Under the pieces are notes generated by a model. That model saw nothing but the letters and a program-made list of their open reading frames with translations, made no database searches and had not been told where the DNA came from. A program made the position numbers and the translations under genes. From positions 310,001-374,000 of the forward strand of contig NZ_MZNT01000004.1 of the NCBI RefSeq assembly GCF_002042965.1: 64,000 nt of DNA. Direction: 5' to 3'. The stretch is from Paenibacillus sp. 32352. GTDB lineage: Bacteria; Bacillota; Bacilli; Paenibacillales; NBRC-103111. Positions 39,078 to 48,417 of the stretch are shown piece after piece (positions within the stretch are counted from its first letter, which is position 1; every line of letters begins with the position of its first letter).

Positions 39078-40481
39078 CTACTTGACTTGTTGGAGCAGCG
39101 TTACGACCTGCTCCAGCTTCATGCCGCGTGAGCCCTTGACCAATACGACGTCTTCCGGTGCCGCGTATGCAGCGACGGCTTGCGCCATCTGACTCTTATC
39201 CTCGAATGTATGAACGCGTCCTGCCGGATATCGTGTGGCGGCCTCTTCCGATATCAACTGTGCCAGCTTGCCGAATACGTAAACTCTATCGATGGTTGCC
39301 GGATTCAACAATCGGCCGATCTCTCTGTGAAACTCCTCTTCCCGTTCCCCGAGCTCCAGCATATCGCCAAGAACTACAATCTTCCGCCGATAGCCCTGAA
39401 GCTCATCCAGAAGGGACAGCGCCGCTTTCATAGAAGTAGGACTTGCATTATAGGCATCGTTTAAGATGGTAAGCCCCGAAGGTGCCTTAAGCATTTCAAT
39501 TCGCATGCCGGTCATAACGGACGCTCTCAAGCCTTCCGCGATCTTGGCGGCAGGTATGGCAAAATGAATCCCCACGGCGATAGCTGCCAGAGCGTTTACT
39601 ACGTTATGGAAGCCCAGGAGTGGTATATAGAAGGACACGCCATCGAACCGTTCAATGCGAAAATGCGTTCCGGCTGCATCCATCCGGGTATCGGAAGGAT
39701 ACAAGTCATTGTCCTTGTTGGCGCCAAAACGAACGTGATGAACCCTTGTCGCTTTCATTCCGCCTTCCGCTTTCAGCTCAGGGAGCACCTTCTCTATCAA
39801 TGGCTCGTCGCCATTGTAGACGAGCGTCCCGTCCTGCTGCAAACCGGCCAAAATTTCCGTCTTCGCCCTTGCGATCTCTTCCCGGCTTCCGAGCTGGAGC
39901 AGATGCGCCTCGCCGATATTCGTAATCACTACAATCTCCGGTTCGGCCAGTTCCGACAAGAAACGGATTTCCCCCCGGCCGCTCATTCCCATTTCGAGAA
40001 CGGCGACCTCCGTGTCCTCTTCGAGCTGCAGCAGCGTCAAAGGAAGACCGATATGGTTATTGTAGTTGCCCAATGTCTTATGCACCTTATAAGAAGCGGA
40101 CAATACGGAAGCGGTCATGTCCTTCGTCGTTGTTTTCCCGTTGCTGCCGGTGATCCCTACTATGCGGACAGGCAGCTGCAAGCGGTACGCTTTGGCGAGC
40201 TGCTGAAGTGCCTTTAGCGTATCATCCACCAGGATTAACGGAACACCTTCCGGACGATTATCGTGATCGTTCTGCCACAGCGTTGCCGCCGCTCCTTTGG
40301 ACACAGCATCAAGAGCGAATTGATGCCCGTCGAACGATTCTCCGATTAAAGGCACATACAAGTTGCCTTCCTGCAGCGTGCGCGTATCCTTGGACACGCC
40401 CTTTATCACAAGATTATCGTCACCATATGCGAGAGTGCCTCCCGCCATGTCGGCTATCTGCTTTAATGTACGTTTAATCAT
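39078..40481 (-). CDS. murF: UDP-MurNAc-tripeptide:D-Ala-D-Ala ligase
   Basis: Adds D-Ala-D-Ala to complete the pentapeptide precursor. The 467-residue Mur ligase has the ATP loop GITGSNGKTTTK (109-120), LEMGMSGRGEI, HNVVNALAAIAVG and LNDAYNASPTSMKAAL. ATG follows GGGGA and overlaps murE by 8 bases. murF being inside the cluster differs from Bacillus subtilis, where murF is with ddl elsewhere; ddl is not in this window. Confidence 0.96.
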   Translation of the reverse strand: MIKRTLKQIADMAGGTLAYGDDNLVIKGVSKDTRTLQEGNLYVPLIGESFDGHQFALDAVSKGAAATLWQNDHDNRPEGVPLILVDDTLKALQQLAKAYRLQLPVRIVGITGSNGKTTTKDMTASVLSASYKVHKTLGNYNNHIGLPLTLLQLEEDTEVAVLEMGMSGRGEIRFLSELAEPEIVVITNIGEAHLLQLGSREEIARAKTEILAGLQQDGTLVYNGDEPLIEKVLPELKAEGGMKATRVHHVRFGANKDNDLYPSDTRMDAAGTHFRIERFDGVSFYIPLLGFHNVVNALAAIAVGIHFAIPAAKIAEGLRASVMTGMRIEMLKAPSGLTILNDAYNASPTSMKAALSLLDELQGYRRKIVVLGDMLELGEREEEFHREIGRLLNPATIDRVYVFGKLAQLISEEAATRYPAGRVHTFEDKSQMAQAVAAYAAPEDVVLVKGSRGMKLEQVVTLLQQVK

Positions 40482-41964
40482 GGTATCGTCCCCTTATTGC
40501 TTCTTTGGCGACCTCACGGTCATCAAAATCATGCTTGACTCCCATGATTTCCTGATAGGTTTCATGCCCTTTCCCCGCAATCAATACTACATCGTCAGGG
40601 GTTGCCCGAGCAACGGCTTTTTGAATAGCTTCCCGCCGATCGGTGACCAATTCGTATCGGTCCTCATGCAGACCCGCCTCTACAATACCCGGTACGATAT
40701 CCTGCAGTATTCGTTCCGGATCCTCGGTACGCGGGTTATCGGAGGTTACATACACATAATCGCTGTACGCCGCCGTTACTTTGCCCATTAACGGGCGTTT
40801 CGTCCGGTCCCGGTCCCCGCCGCAGCCAAACACGCAGTAAACCTGGCCTTTGGCAAACTGCTTGATCGTGGAGAGTGCATTCTCCAGACCATCCGGTGTA
40901 TGTGCATAATCGACCAGCACAAGAAACGGCTGCCCTGCGTTGACGATTTCCATACGCCCATCCACGGATTCGATCGCCTCCAGGCTTTTTTTCACGCCCT
41001 CAAGAGGAATTCCTTCCAATAAAGCGGCTGTTATGGCAGCCAGCGCATTATACACGTTGAATTTACCGACCAGCTTCATTTGGATATCCGCCGTGCCGCG
41101 GAAGGTTACGCAGCGGAAGCGTGTGCCTTTGGACGTGATCTCGATTTGCTCGGCCCGCACGTCGGCGTTATGATCGATCCCATACGTTATGACCTGTGCG
41201 GAGGTCAGCTTGGAATAATACTCCGAAGCAGCGTCGTCCACGTTCAGGACGGCAAAGCGATGCTCATTGGGATCATCCGAAAAGTCGTTGCCGAGCCGGG
41301 AGAACAAAAGTCCTTTGGCCGCTTTATACTGCTCCATCGTTTCGTGGTAGTCCAAATGATCCTGCGTCAGGTTCGTAAAAATGCCGGTGCGAAAGCTGCA
41401 GCCTTTGACCCGGCCCAAGTCAAGCGCATGGCTGGATACTTCCATGATGCAGTAATCGGTGCCGGCGTCGGCCATAAGCCGCAGGTTTTTTTGCAGATCA
41501 ACGGCTTCCAGCGTCGTACGCTCCATCCCGGTCACCGTTGAACCGATTTTCATCTTGATCGTTCCCATCAGTCCGGTGCGGAACCCTTGATCACTAAGTA
41601 TCGCTTCGATCAAATACGTGCTGGTCGTCTTACCGTTAGTGCCGGTAACTCCGATCACTTTCATCTGACGGCTGGGATATTGATAGAAATGATTGGCTAT
41701 GACTGCCATTGCAAACCGGCTGTCCTTAACAACAAGCTTCGGTACATCCACATCGACATCATGCTCTACAACCAGAGCCGCAGCTCCCATTTCTACGGCT
41801 TTTGCTGCATATTCATGACCGTCTGTTACCAAGCCGGAAATGCACAGGAACAAATCACCGGGCTGCACCTTGCGAGAATCGGTCTGAATCCCGGTAAACA
41901 CCGTCTCGCCGTCACCCAAAATATGGCTTACTGCTAACTGAGAAGCCAGTTCCTTTAGCTGCAT
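40474..41964 (-). CDS. murE: UDP-MurNAc-dipeptide:meso-diaminopimelate ligase
   Basis: Adds the third residue of the stem peptide. The 496-residue protein has the ATP loop VTGTNGKTTSTYL (106-118), and DNPR at 409-412, the motif of DAP-specific (not lysine-specific) MurE. This agrees with the diaminopimelate genes at 10-14 kb. A carbamylated-lysine region (SSRT-type TTLEAVDLQK) is present. ATG follows GGAGGGGG. It is first of the murE-murF-mraY-murD run. Confidence 0.96.
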   Translation of the reverse strand: MQLKELASQLAVSHILGDGETVFTGIQTDSRKVQPGDLFLCISGLVTDGHEYAAKAVEMGAAALVVEHDVDVDVPKLVVKDSRFAMAVIANHFYQYPSRQMKVIGVTGTNGKTTSTYLIEAILSDQGFRTGLMGTIKMKIGSTVTGMERTTLEAVDLQKNLRLMADAGTDYCIMEVSSHALDLGRVKGCSFRTGIFTNLTQDHLDYHETMEQYKAAKGLLFSRLGNDFSDDPNEHRFAVLNVDDAASEYYSKLTSAQVITYGIDHNADVRAEQIEITSKGTRFRCVTFRGTADIQMKLVGKFNVYNALAAITAALLEGIPLEGVKKSLEAIESVDGRMEIVNAGQPFLVLVDYAHTPDGLENALSTIKQFAKGQVYCVFGCGGDRDRTKRPLMGKVTAAYSDYVYVTSDNPRTEDPERILQDIVPGIVEAGLHEDRYELVTDRREAIQKAVARATPDDVVLIAGKGHETYQEIMGVKHDFDDREVAKEAIRGRYHD

Positions 41965-42053
41965 GAGTCCCCCTCCGTTTTTTACACATGGTATCTATTA
42001 TGGACAAAAAACGCTCCGATGAAAAGCCCAAATTTTCATTTTCATAGAAAATG

Positions 42054-43994
42054 TTATTTTGGAGAATCCGGGCTGGGCGCGGTGTCCGACAAATAGATGC
42101 GAATGGTTGAGCCTTGCTCCACCTTGGCCCCCGCTTTGGGAACCTGATTGACAACATAGCTTCCTGTGCCGGACTTGGCCAGCAGGAAATCCGAGTTCAT
42201 ATCCTCGTAAATATCCGTAATACTCATCCCTATCAAACTGGGAACCTCCACTGTCTTCGTATCCCCATAAACATATTTGCGGTTAAGCTGATCCTTGCGC
42301 GGAGACACATTCATATAATGGAGCGCGTCCTCCATGATGTTTTTAACAAGCGGCGCGGCGATAAGTCCGCCGAATTGCACACCCTGCGGGTTATCGACGG
42401 CTGCATAGACGACAACCTTCGGATCATCCGCAGGAGCAAAGCCGATAAAGGAAACAATATGCTCTGTAGCGGAATACCTGCCGTTCACTACCTTCTGGGC
42501 CGTACCTGTCTTGCCGCCGACACGATACCCTTCTATGAAGGCGTTACGACCTGTACCATTCGCTACGACGCTCTCTAACGTTTCCCTAACCTGCTTGGAG
42601 GTTGCTTCCGAGATCACCTGACGAACAAGCTCCGGCTGCTCCTTCGCTACCAATTCTCCGGTCTCCGGGCTGTACCAAGCCTTCGCTACGTGGGGCTTAA
42701 AAAGCTTCCCTCCGTTAATGGCTGCCGACACGGCCGTAATCTGCTGAATCGGCGTAACCGACACCCCTTGACCGAACGAGGTCGTTGCAAGCTCAACCGG
42801 TCCTACCTTCGAGGGTTTGAACAAGATTCCGTTCTCTTCCCCATTCAGATCGATTCCTGTTTTTTTCCCGAAGCCGAAATTCGTAATATAGTTAAACAGC
42901 GTCTCCTTGCCCAAGCGCTGCCCCATGGTGACAAAGCCGGGGTTGCAGGAGTTCTCGACCACCTGCAGGAACGTCTCGCTTCCGTGCCCTCCGCGCTTCC
43001 AGCAGCGCAGATTTGCACCCGCCACTTTAATGGAGCCTGGATCGAAGAAAGGTTCGTTCAAATTGACCTTCTTCTCTTCCAGGGCGGCAGCCAAAGTAAT
43101 GATTTTGAAGGTGGAGCCGGGCTCATACGTCATCCAGATCGGAAGATTGCGATCATAGCTTTCCTTCGGGAAATCTCTGAAGCTCCCCGGATTAAAGCCC
43201 GGCCTCGCTCCCATAGCCAAAATTTCGCCGTTATTCGGATCCATCATGATAGCGATTGCGTCGTTAGCCTGATACCTCACCATCGCCTGATCCAGCTCGC
43301 GTTCTAGAACGGACTGCAAATGATTGTCGATAGTGAGCTGCAAATTCAAGCCGTCCCGCGGCTTTACATATTCCTCGGAGGAATTGGGCATGAGACGTCC
43401 TGCTGCGTCCGATAAATAAGCAATGCTCCCTTTAAGACCTGTGAGCAATTTGTCATACTTTAATTCTATGCCCGTCAATCCTTTATTATAAATATCCGTG
43501 AACCCAAGAATATGGGCCGCAAGGCCGCCGAACGGATAATACCGTTTATTGTCCTCGGCGACCACAATGCCCGGGATTTGCAGTTGGCTAATCTCGTTGG
43601 CCTTTTCCAGCGTAATTTTACGGCCTGCAGGCTGTATCCGGACACTGGATTGCTTCTTCGTAATCAGTTTATAGATGGAATCCTCGGTTACCTGCAGCTG
43701 GGACGCCAGCTGCGCAGCCGCAGCCTTCGCGTCTTTGATTTGGGCAGGGATGGCATAAATCGTAGGAGAGCTGATATTATAAGCCAGCTGTACTCCATTG
43801 CGATCCCATATCTCCCCCCGTTTGGCTTCGAACGGGATTTCCCGGCGCCACAGCTTCTCAGCCATCTCGGATAATTCCGGCCCCATCCATAACTGGACGT
43901 ATCCCAGCCTTACAATCAATGCGGCAAACAGTATAGTTCCTACAATTAAAGCGGCAAACAGCCGACGACGTACCGTTACGTTCGATGCCCTCAT
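42054..43994 (-). CDS. spoVD: SpoVD-type class B penicillin-binding protein
   Basis: A 646-residue class B PBP with one membrane segment (about 10-30), a dimerisation domain (about 55-200), a transpeptidase domain (about 245-560) and one PASTA domain (about 575-635). Active-site motifs: STFK (294-297, nucleophile Ser294), SCN, and KTGTAQ. In Bacillus the gene in this place, after pbpB and before murE, is spoVD, which builds cortex peptidoglycan with SpoVE. The assignment as SpoVD rests on gene order and the single PASTA domain. Confidence 0.9.
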   Translation of the reverse strand: MRASNVTVRRRLFAALIVGTILFAALIVRLGYVQLWMGPELSEMAEKLWRREIPFEAKRGEIWDRNGVQLAYNISSPTIYAIPAQIKDAKAAAAQLASQLQVTEDSIYKLITKKQSSVRIQPAGRKITLEKANEISQLQIPGIVVAEDNKRYYPFGGLAAHILGFTDIYNKGLTGIELKYDKLLTGLKGSIAYLSDAAGRLMPNSSEEYVKPRDGLNLQLTIDNHLQSVLERELDQAMVRYQANDAIAIMMDPNNGEILAMGARPGFNPGSFRDFPKESYDRNLPIWMTYEPGSTFKIITLAAALEEKKVNLNEPFFDPGSIKVAGANLRCWKRGGHGSETFLQVVENSCNPGFVTMGQRLGKETLFNYITNFGFGKKTGIDLNGEENGILFKPSKVGPVELATTSFGQGVSVTPIQQITAVSAAINGGKLFKPHVAKAWYSPETGELVAKEQPELVRQVISEATSKQVRETLESVVANGTGRNAFIEGYRVGGKTGTAQKVVNGRYSATEHIVSFIGFAPADDPKVVVYAAVDNPQGVQFGGLIAAPLVKNIMEDALHYMNVSPRKDQLNRKYVYGDTKTVEVPSLIGMSITDIYEDMNSDFLLAKSGTGSYVVNQVPKAGAKVEQGSTIRIYLSDTAPSPDSPK

Positions 43995-44075
43995 GACCGA
44001 TCTATCCCCTCCCGAAAGGTTGTCTAGATTGTTTCATATCCAGACTATTCGGGACAACCTGAGGATAGAACAAGC

Positions 44076-46379
44076 TTACCGGCCCGACTGGGCAACTTTT
44101 TTGCCTGAGGCTTCGTTTCCTTTCGAAGGATCGGCTGCTTTGCCTGTATCCTTCTTATCGGACTTGGTCCCGCCGGAGTCGTTAATCGGCGTTTGCAGCA
44201 ATTCGTTATATGGCTTGAGCTGCAAAGTAACGACTTTGGTATCCCCTTCCGTCGACACGGTTTGCGAAGCGACATACCCTTCGCCAGAGGATTGACATTT
44301 GGCCTTGATAAACGTACACACTTCGAGCGCATCCCTCAACGATTTGCCCGTTAAATCAGGTACGGCAGAATCGCCATTCTCCTGCATCGTTACATAAATT
44401 CGTTGGGTGGAGCCGATTTCTGTACCAGGCGCCGGAGATTGGGACGTAATTTTAGCTCCTTTGCCAATAGCCTCCACAACAACGTCATATTTATTGAGTG
44501 CGGTTCTGGCCTGCTCCAGCGTCATGCCGACCAAGTCCGGCAGCGTCGTTGTCTTCACTTCTTTTTCCGCGGCTTTTTGCTGCTGCGAAGAAGAAGGAAC
44601 ACCCATGTAACGCAGCGATTGCGCTACAATCTCCTTAAAGGCTGGAGGAGCTACATCACTACCCAGATGGTAGTTACCGCCCAAATCAGGCTGGTCTGCA
44701 ATAATGCTGACCAAAATTTTCGGGTCCTCCACCGGAGCAAAGCCGATAAAAGAAATAACCCATTTATTAGGAGAATACCCTTTGCCGCCCGGCTCAACCA
44801 CGTTGGCCGTTCCCGTCTTGCCTGCGACACGATATCCTTCGATTGCCGCCTTTTTCCCCGTTCCGATTTTTTGGTCGCTTACGACCTGCTCCAGCAGCTC
44901 ACTTACCTGCTTGGCTGTCGATTCGGATACAACCTGCTTTACAAATTTCGGCTCAAACGATTGAACGACCTCTTTGGTACGAGGATTATAGATCTCTTTG
45001 ACAACATGAGGCCACATCAGCTTACCTCCATTGGCGATTGCCCCGTAGGCAGCAGTTTGCTGGATAGACGTGGTGGTGATGGGACCCTGACCGTAAGTAG
45101 CCGTAGCGAACTCTACCGGGTTTTTCATATTCACGACACCTTTGACCTCACCGGCTATGTCGATGCCCGTTTTAGCCCCAAAACCGAACTTTAATATGTA
45201 CTGTCTCAGAAGATCTGGTCCAAGCTTCTCATACCCCAGTTTAACAAAAGCAACGTTACTGGATCGTTTCAAGCCCTCTAAATAGGAAATCGGTCCCCAA
45301 CCGACAATATTATGGTCATGAAGCCTATTTCCCGGAACCGCGATGGAGCCGGACTGAAACGTATCGTTCGGGTTGAACTTCCCTTCCTCCACCGATGCAG
45401 CTAATGTAACGATCTTAAAGGTAGAACCCGGCTCATATTGTGAAGCTACCGCATTGTTGAAGAAATCCTCCGGCTTCGATTCCCAATATTTGTTTGGATT
45501 AAAATTCGGAAGGCTCACCATACCAAGAATTTCCATAGTCTTTGGATCAGCCGCGATGGCAGTCAAGCTTTTCGGGTGATACTGGTTATACACTTTTTCC
45601 AATGCACTTTCCATATAATATTGAATATTTTTGTCTATAGTCAGCTTAACATTATTACCGTCAACGGCGGGCACATAATTCACTTTTGCATCCGGCAGCT
45701 CGACTCCATGCAGATCCTTTTCATAGGAACGATATCCCGGAATCCCCTTTAAATCCTTATCCAATGAAAGCTCCAGGCCCATCACAGGCTTGCCTTCCTT
45801 ATTGTCATAGCCCAGCAGGTGAGCGGCCAGCTTCCCTCCAGGATAGAAGCGTTTCTGTTCTTCTATAAGCGTAATACCGCTTGAATATGGCTTTCCCCCT
45901 TGCTTCTTCAGTTCCTCCGACAATTGTTTGATTTGTTCAGCGACCTCTGCGTCTATCTTCCAGCCTTCATTGCGAAGCTCCACTTGGGGATATTGTGCAG
46001 TCGGATATTCTTTGGTCACGATCTTCCTAATCTTGTCTTCTAATTCAGCCACAGCCGCGGGATCATCCGATGTTTTCAATATGGCTGCCAGCCCTTTGGT
46101 TACTGCCGTTTGAATGCCTTTGGTTTGTATGATCTTCGGATTCAAGGCAACGGTATAGGCAGGGGCATCCTCCGCCAGTACATTGCCGTTGCGGTCAAAG
46201 ATCATGCCGCGAACCGGACGGATAACCTCTTCCGACTCCCACTTTTTCTGCGCTTCAGCAAGCAGCACCTTGCCGTCAACGATTTGGACCCAATATAATC
46301 GGCCTACAATAGCAACAAAAAGGAGGGTAAATACCCCCCCGATTAACAATGATCTCAGCTTCGTTTTTTTGTTCATCAT
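44076..46379 (-). CDS. pbpB: PBP2B-type class B penicillin-binding protein (division)
   Basis: A 767-residue septal transpeptidase. One N-terminal membrane segment (about 9-30), a dimerisation domain, transpeptidase domain (about 265-590) with STFK (Ser319), SSN in KRSSNVAF, and KTGTAN, then two PASTA domains (about 615-740) and a Ser/Lys/Asp-rich tail. It follows ftsL and precedes spoVD exactly as in Bacillus. Start ATG follows GGGAGAG; two adjacent ATGs are possible. Confidence 0.94.
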   Translation of the reverse strand: MMNKKTKLRSLLIGGVFTLLFVAIVGRLYWVQIVDGKVLLAEAQKKWESEEVIRPVRGMIFDRNGNVLAEDAPAYTVALNPKIIQTKGIQTAVTKGLAAILKTSDDPAAVAELEDKIRKIVTKEYPTAQYPQVELRNEGWKIDAEVAEQIKQLSEELKKQGGKPYSSGITLIEEQKRFYPGGKLAAHLLGYDNKEGKPVMGLELSLDKDLKGIPGYRSYEKDLHGVELPDAKVNYVPAVDGNNVKLTIDKNIQYYMESALEKVYNQYHPKSLTAIAADPKTMEILGMVSLPNFNPNKYWESKPEDFFNNAVASQYEPGSTFKIVTLAASVEEGKFNPNDTFQSGSIAVPGNRLHDHNIVGWGPISYLEGLKRSSNVAFVKLGYEKLGPDLLRQYILKFGFGAKTGIDIAGEVKGVVNMKNPVEFATATYGQGPITTTSIQQTAAYGAIANGGKLMWPHVVKEIYNPRTKEVVQSFEPKFVKQVVSESTAKQVSELLEQVVSDQKIGTGKKAAIEGYRVAGKTGTANVVEPGGKGYSPNKWVISFIGFAPVEDPKILVSIIADQPDLGGNYHLGSDVAPPAFKEIVAQSLRYMGVPSSSQQQKAAEKEVKTTTLPDLVGMTLEQARTALNKYDVVVEAIGKGAKITSQSPAPGTEIGSTQRIYVTMQENGDSAVPDLTGKSLRDALEVCTFIKAKCQSSGEGYVASQTVSTEGDTKVVTLQLKPYNELLQTPINDSGGTKSDKKDTGKAADPSKGNEASGKKVAQSGR

Positions 46380-46400
46380 TCATCTCTCCCAGTCAGATGA

Positions 46401-46829
46401 TTACGGGGTTTCCGTTTTTTTCTGGTTGGCAGCCGTTGCGCCAGAGGTGCTTTCGGTGTTTTGCCGAGCTACCTTGCTGATTTGCTTTTCATCCGTCGGC
46501 ACCATCCCCCATTTTTTCGCTTCTTCTCTTAAACGGTCCGGACTGGAAAGCTTGTCTATCGTACGCTTGAGCACGTTATTTTCCGCCTGCAGCATTTGAA
46601 TATCGCTCTCGAGCTTCATGATTCTTGTGTTCATCTCATAAATTTGCGCATAACGCCAAATAATTAGGCTGGCGACGGCTACGCATACAAGAACGGTAAA
46701 AAGATACAACAGCTTCTCTTGGACTGGAAGCGATTTACTCCGGTAAACGATTTTTTTCGTTTCCTTGACATTCACCTTTTGACCCGACTTCTGCTCGACA
46801 GCCAAATTCCCATGAATGTATGCAGGCAT
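46401..46829 (-). CDS. ftsL: FtsL-type septum protein
   Basis: A 142-residue bitopic protein: basic cytoplasmic N-terminus (1-38), one membrane segment (about 40-60, LYLFTVLVCVAVASLIIW), then an extracytoplasmic coiled coil (about 65-110, QIYEMNTRIMKLESDIQML) with the FtsL end REEAKKWGMVP. It forms a complex with DivIB and DivIC and links to PBP2B. The C-terminal 25 residues are Ser/Thr/Lys rich. ATG follows GGAGGAG. Confidence 0.9.
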   Translation of the reverse strand: MPAYIHGNLAVEQKSGQKVNVKETKKIVYRSKSLPVQEKLLYLFTVLVCVAVASLIIWRYAQIYEMNTRIMKLESDIQMLQAENNVLKRTIDKLSSPDRLREEAKKWGMVPTDEKQISKVARQNTESTSGATAANQKKTETP

Positions 46830-46877
46830 ATAGGTTCTCCTCCTTCGCCGCTTGCAAAATAATAGACTTAATCTAAT

Positions 46878-47828
46878 TTATAGTTTCTCAGCGATCCGCA
46901 GCTTAGCCGAACGGGCTCTTGGATTGGCTTCCAGCTCTACCTTGCCGGCTTCAATAGGCTTACGGTTAACCAGCTTGACGATTCCTTTGCTGCCGCAAAC
47001 ACATAGCGGAAAATCCGGCGGGCATGTGCAGCGTTCAACATACTTGGCAAAGGTTTGCTTACAAATCCGATCCTCCAGCGAGTGGAACGTAATAACCGCG
47101 ACGCGTCCACCCGGTGCCAGGCAACGAATGGATTGCTCCAGCGCCTCCTCGAATGCCCCCAGCTCATCATTAACGGCAATGCGCAATGCCTGGAAGCTTC
47201 GTTTGGCCGGATGCGGTCCGCTGCGGCGGGCTGCGGCGGGAATGCCTTCCTTGATCAGCTCCACCAGCTGTCCCGTCGTTTCGATAACGCCCTTGCTTCT
47301 TGCTGCTGCAATCACAGCGGCTATGCGCCGTGCAAACTTCTCTTCCCCATATTCAAATAAAATACGGGCAATTTCCTGCTCCGGCCATTCATTGACGATT
47401 TCCTTAGCCGTAAGGTCCGTCGTCCGGTCCATTCTCATATCAAGCTCCGCATCATGGTTATAGCTGAAGCCTCTATCGGCTTCGTCCAGCTGCGGCGACG
47501 ACACTCCCAGATCGAACAAGATTCCGTCCACTTGTGGAATCCCGTCTTTCACAGCCCATGGAATATGACGAAGCTGATTCTCGATCTCGCGAAAATTGCT
47601 TCTAACCAGCTTAACTTTATCCATATAGGGAGCCAGCTTGGTCTTCGCATTCTCCAGCGCCGCATCGTCCTGGTCAAATGCAATGAGCAGACCCTGATCA
47701 TTCAATTGAGAAGCAATTGCTGAGCTGTGTCCTGCTCCTCCCAAAGTACAGTCAACATATACGCCGTCCGGCCTTATTTCCAAACCTTCAACGGCTTCTT
47801 CCTTCAAAACGGTGATGTGATGAAACAT
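46878..47828 (-). CDS. rsmH: 16S rRNA (cytosine-1402-N4)-methyltransferase
   Basis: SAM-dependent enzyme (MraW) methylating C1402 in the ribosomal P site. 316 residues from the ATG of [11 protein letters not shown], which follows AGGAGG; the 64-codon upstream extension overlaps mraZ and is rejected. The SAM motif [12 protein letters not shown] lies at 25-36; [34 protein letters not shown] and the C-terminal [14 protein letters not shown] are family hallmarks. It contains a cysteine pair [13 protein letters not shown] near residue 270. Confidence 0.96.
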   Translation of the reverse strand: MFHHITVLKEEAVEGLEIRPDGVYVDCTLGGAGHSSAIASQLNDQGLLIAFDQDDAALENAKTKLAPYMDKVKLVRSNFREIENQLRHIPWAVKDGIPQVDGILFDLGVSSPQLDEADRGFSYNHDAELDMRMDRTTDLTAKEIVNEWPEQEIARILFEYGEEKFARRIAAVIAAARSKGVIETTGQLVELIKEGIPAAARRSGPHPAKRSFQALRIAVNDELGAFEEALEQSIRCLAPGGRVAVITFHSLEDRICKQTFAKYVERCTCPPDFPLCVCGSKGIVKLVNRKPIEAGKVELEANPRARSAKLRIAEKL

Positions 47829-47862
47829 GATGCATAATCCTCCTGTATAGGTCATTCGGTAT

Positions 47863-48300
47863 TTATAAATCAAAGTTAAAATCCACAAGCTTCTCGGCAA
47901 TTTCGTTAAACGATTCTTCCGATTGTTGGGCATAGGATTCCCACATTTGCTTGCTCCAAATCTCGACCCGATTAGAAACACCGATGACGACGCAGTCCTT
48001 TTCCAATTTAGCGTGCTCAATAAGATTGTTAGGTAAATTCATCCTTCCCTGCTTATCGAGCTCACATTCCGTAGCTCCGGAAAAGAAAAACCGCGTAAAT
48101 GCGCGCGCGTCCGATTTCATTAAGGGCAGAGCCTTCAACTTCTGCTCCAGTACACTCCACTCTTCCCTGGGGTAAACGAACAAGCATTGGTCCAAGCCGC
48201 GGGTTACGATGAATGAGGGTCCAAGGGCTTCGCGAAATTTAGCCGGCACGATCATGCGTCCTTTATCATCGATGCTGTGCTGGTATTCGCCCATGAACAT
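47863..48300 (-). CDS. mraZ: MraZ, regulator of the dcw cluster
   Basis: A 145-residue protein of two SpoVT-AbrB swapped-hairpin domains (residues about 5-50 and 78-123) that forms a ring and binds repeated sites before its own gene, repressing the cluster. N-terminal [21 protein letters not shown] and the second [16 protein letters not shown] are diagnostic. I choose the ATG of MFMGEYQHS (GAGGG upstream). Four 10-bp repeats just upstream are the likely binding sites. Confidence 0.95.
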   Translation of the reverse strand: MFMGEYQHSIDDKGRMIVPAKFREALGPSFIVTRGLDQCLFVYPREEWSVLEQKLKALPLMKSDARAFTRFFFSGATECELDKQGRMNLPNNLIEHAKLEKDCVVIGVSNRVEIWSKQMWESYAQQSEESFNEIAEKLVDFNFDL

Positions 48301-48305
48301 GTCAA

Positions 48306-48345
48306 CCCTCACCCCTTTCCACCACTTTACCCCACTTTCCACCAC
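48306..48345 (-). promoter_or_regulatory. Candidate MraZ operator, four 10-bp repeats
   Basis: On the minus strand, in order: GTGGTGGAAA (48345-48336), GTGGGGTAAA (48335-48326), GTGGTGGAAA (48325-48316), GGGGTGAGGG (48315-48306). Evenly spaced G-rich direct repeats directly upstream of mraZ are the known form of MraZ sites. Confidence 0.7.
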
Positions 48346-48349
48346 TTGT

Positions 48350-48379
48350 ATAGTTAGTTTTCTCCACAAAAACAAAAAA
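48350..48379 (-). promoter_or_regulatory. Weak candidate promoter of mraZ
   Basis: Minus strand TTGTTT, 17 bases, TATACA, ending at about 48349. It sits directly upstream of the MraZ repeats, in the T run of the preceding terminator. Confidence 0.35.
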
Positions 48380-48400
48380 TCCTGCTACAGAGCAGGATTT
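48371..48400 (-). terminator. Terminator of the DUF4349 gene
   Basis: Minus strand AAATCCTGCT-CTGT-AGCAGGATTT followed by TTTT-G-TTTTT, 18 bases after the stop. Confidence 0.88.
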
Positions 48401-48417
48401 CACAAAATATTTTCATC

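Noticed and set aside
47829..48020. Longer N-terminus for RsmH overlapping mraZ
   Set aside because: The extension is mraZ sequence in another frame; the ATG at 47828 with AGGAGG fits the family start.
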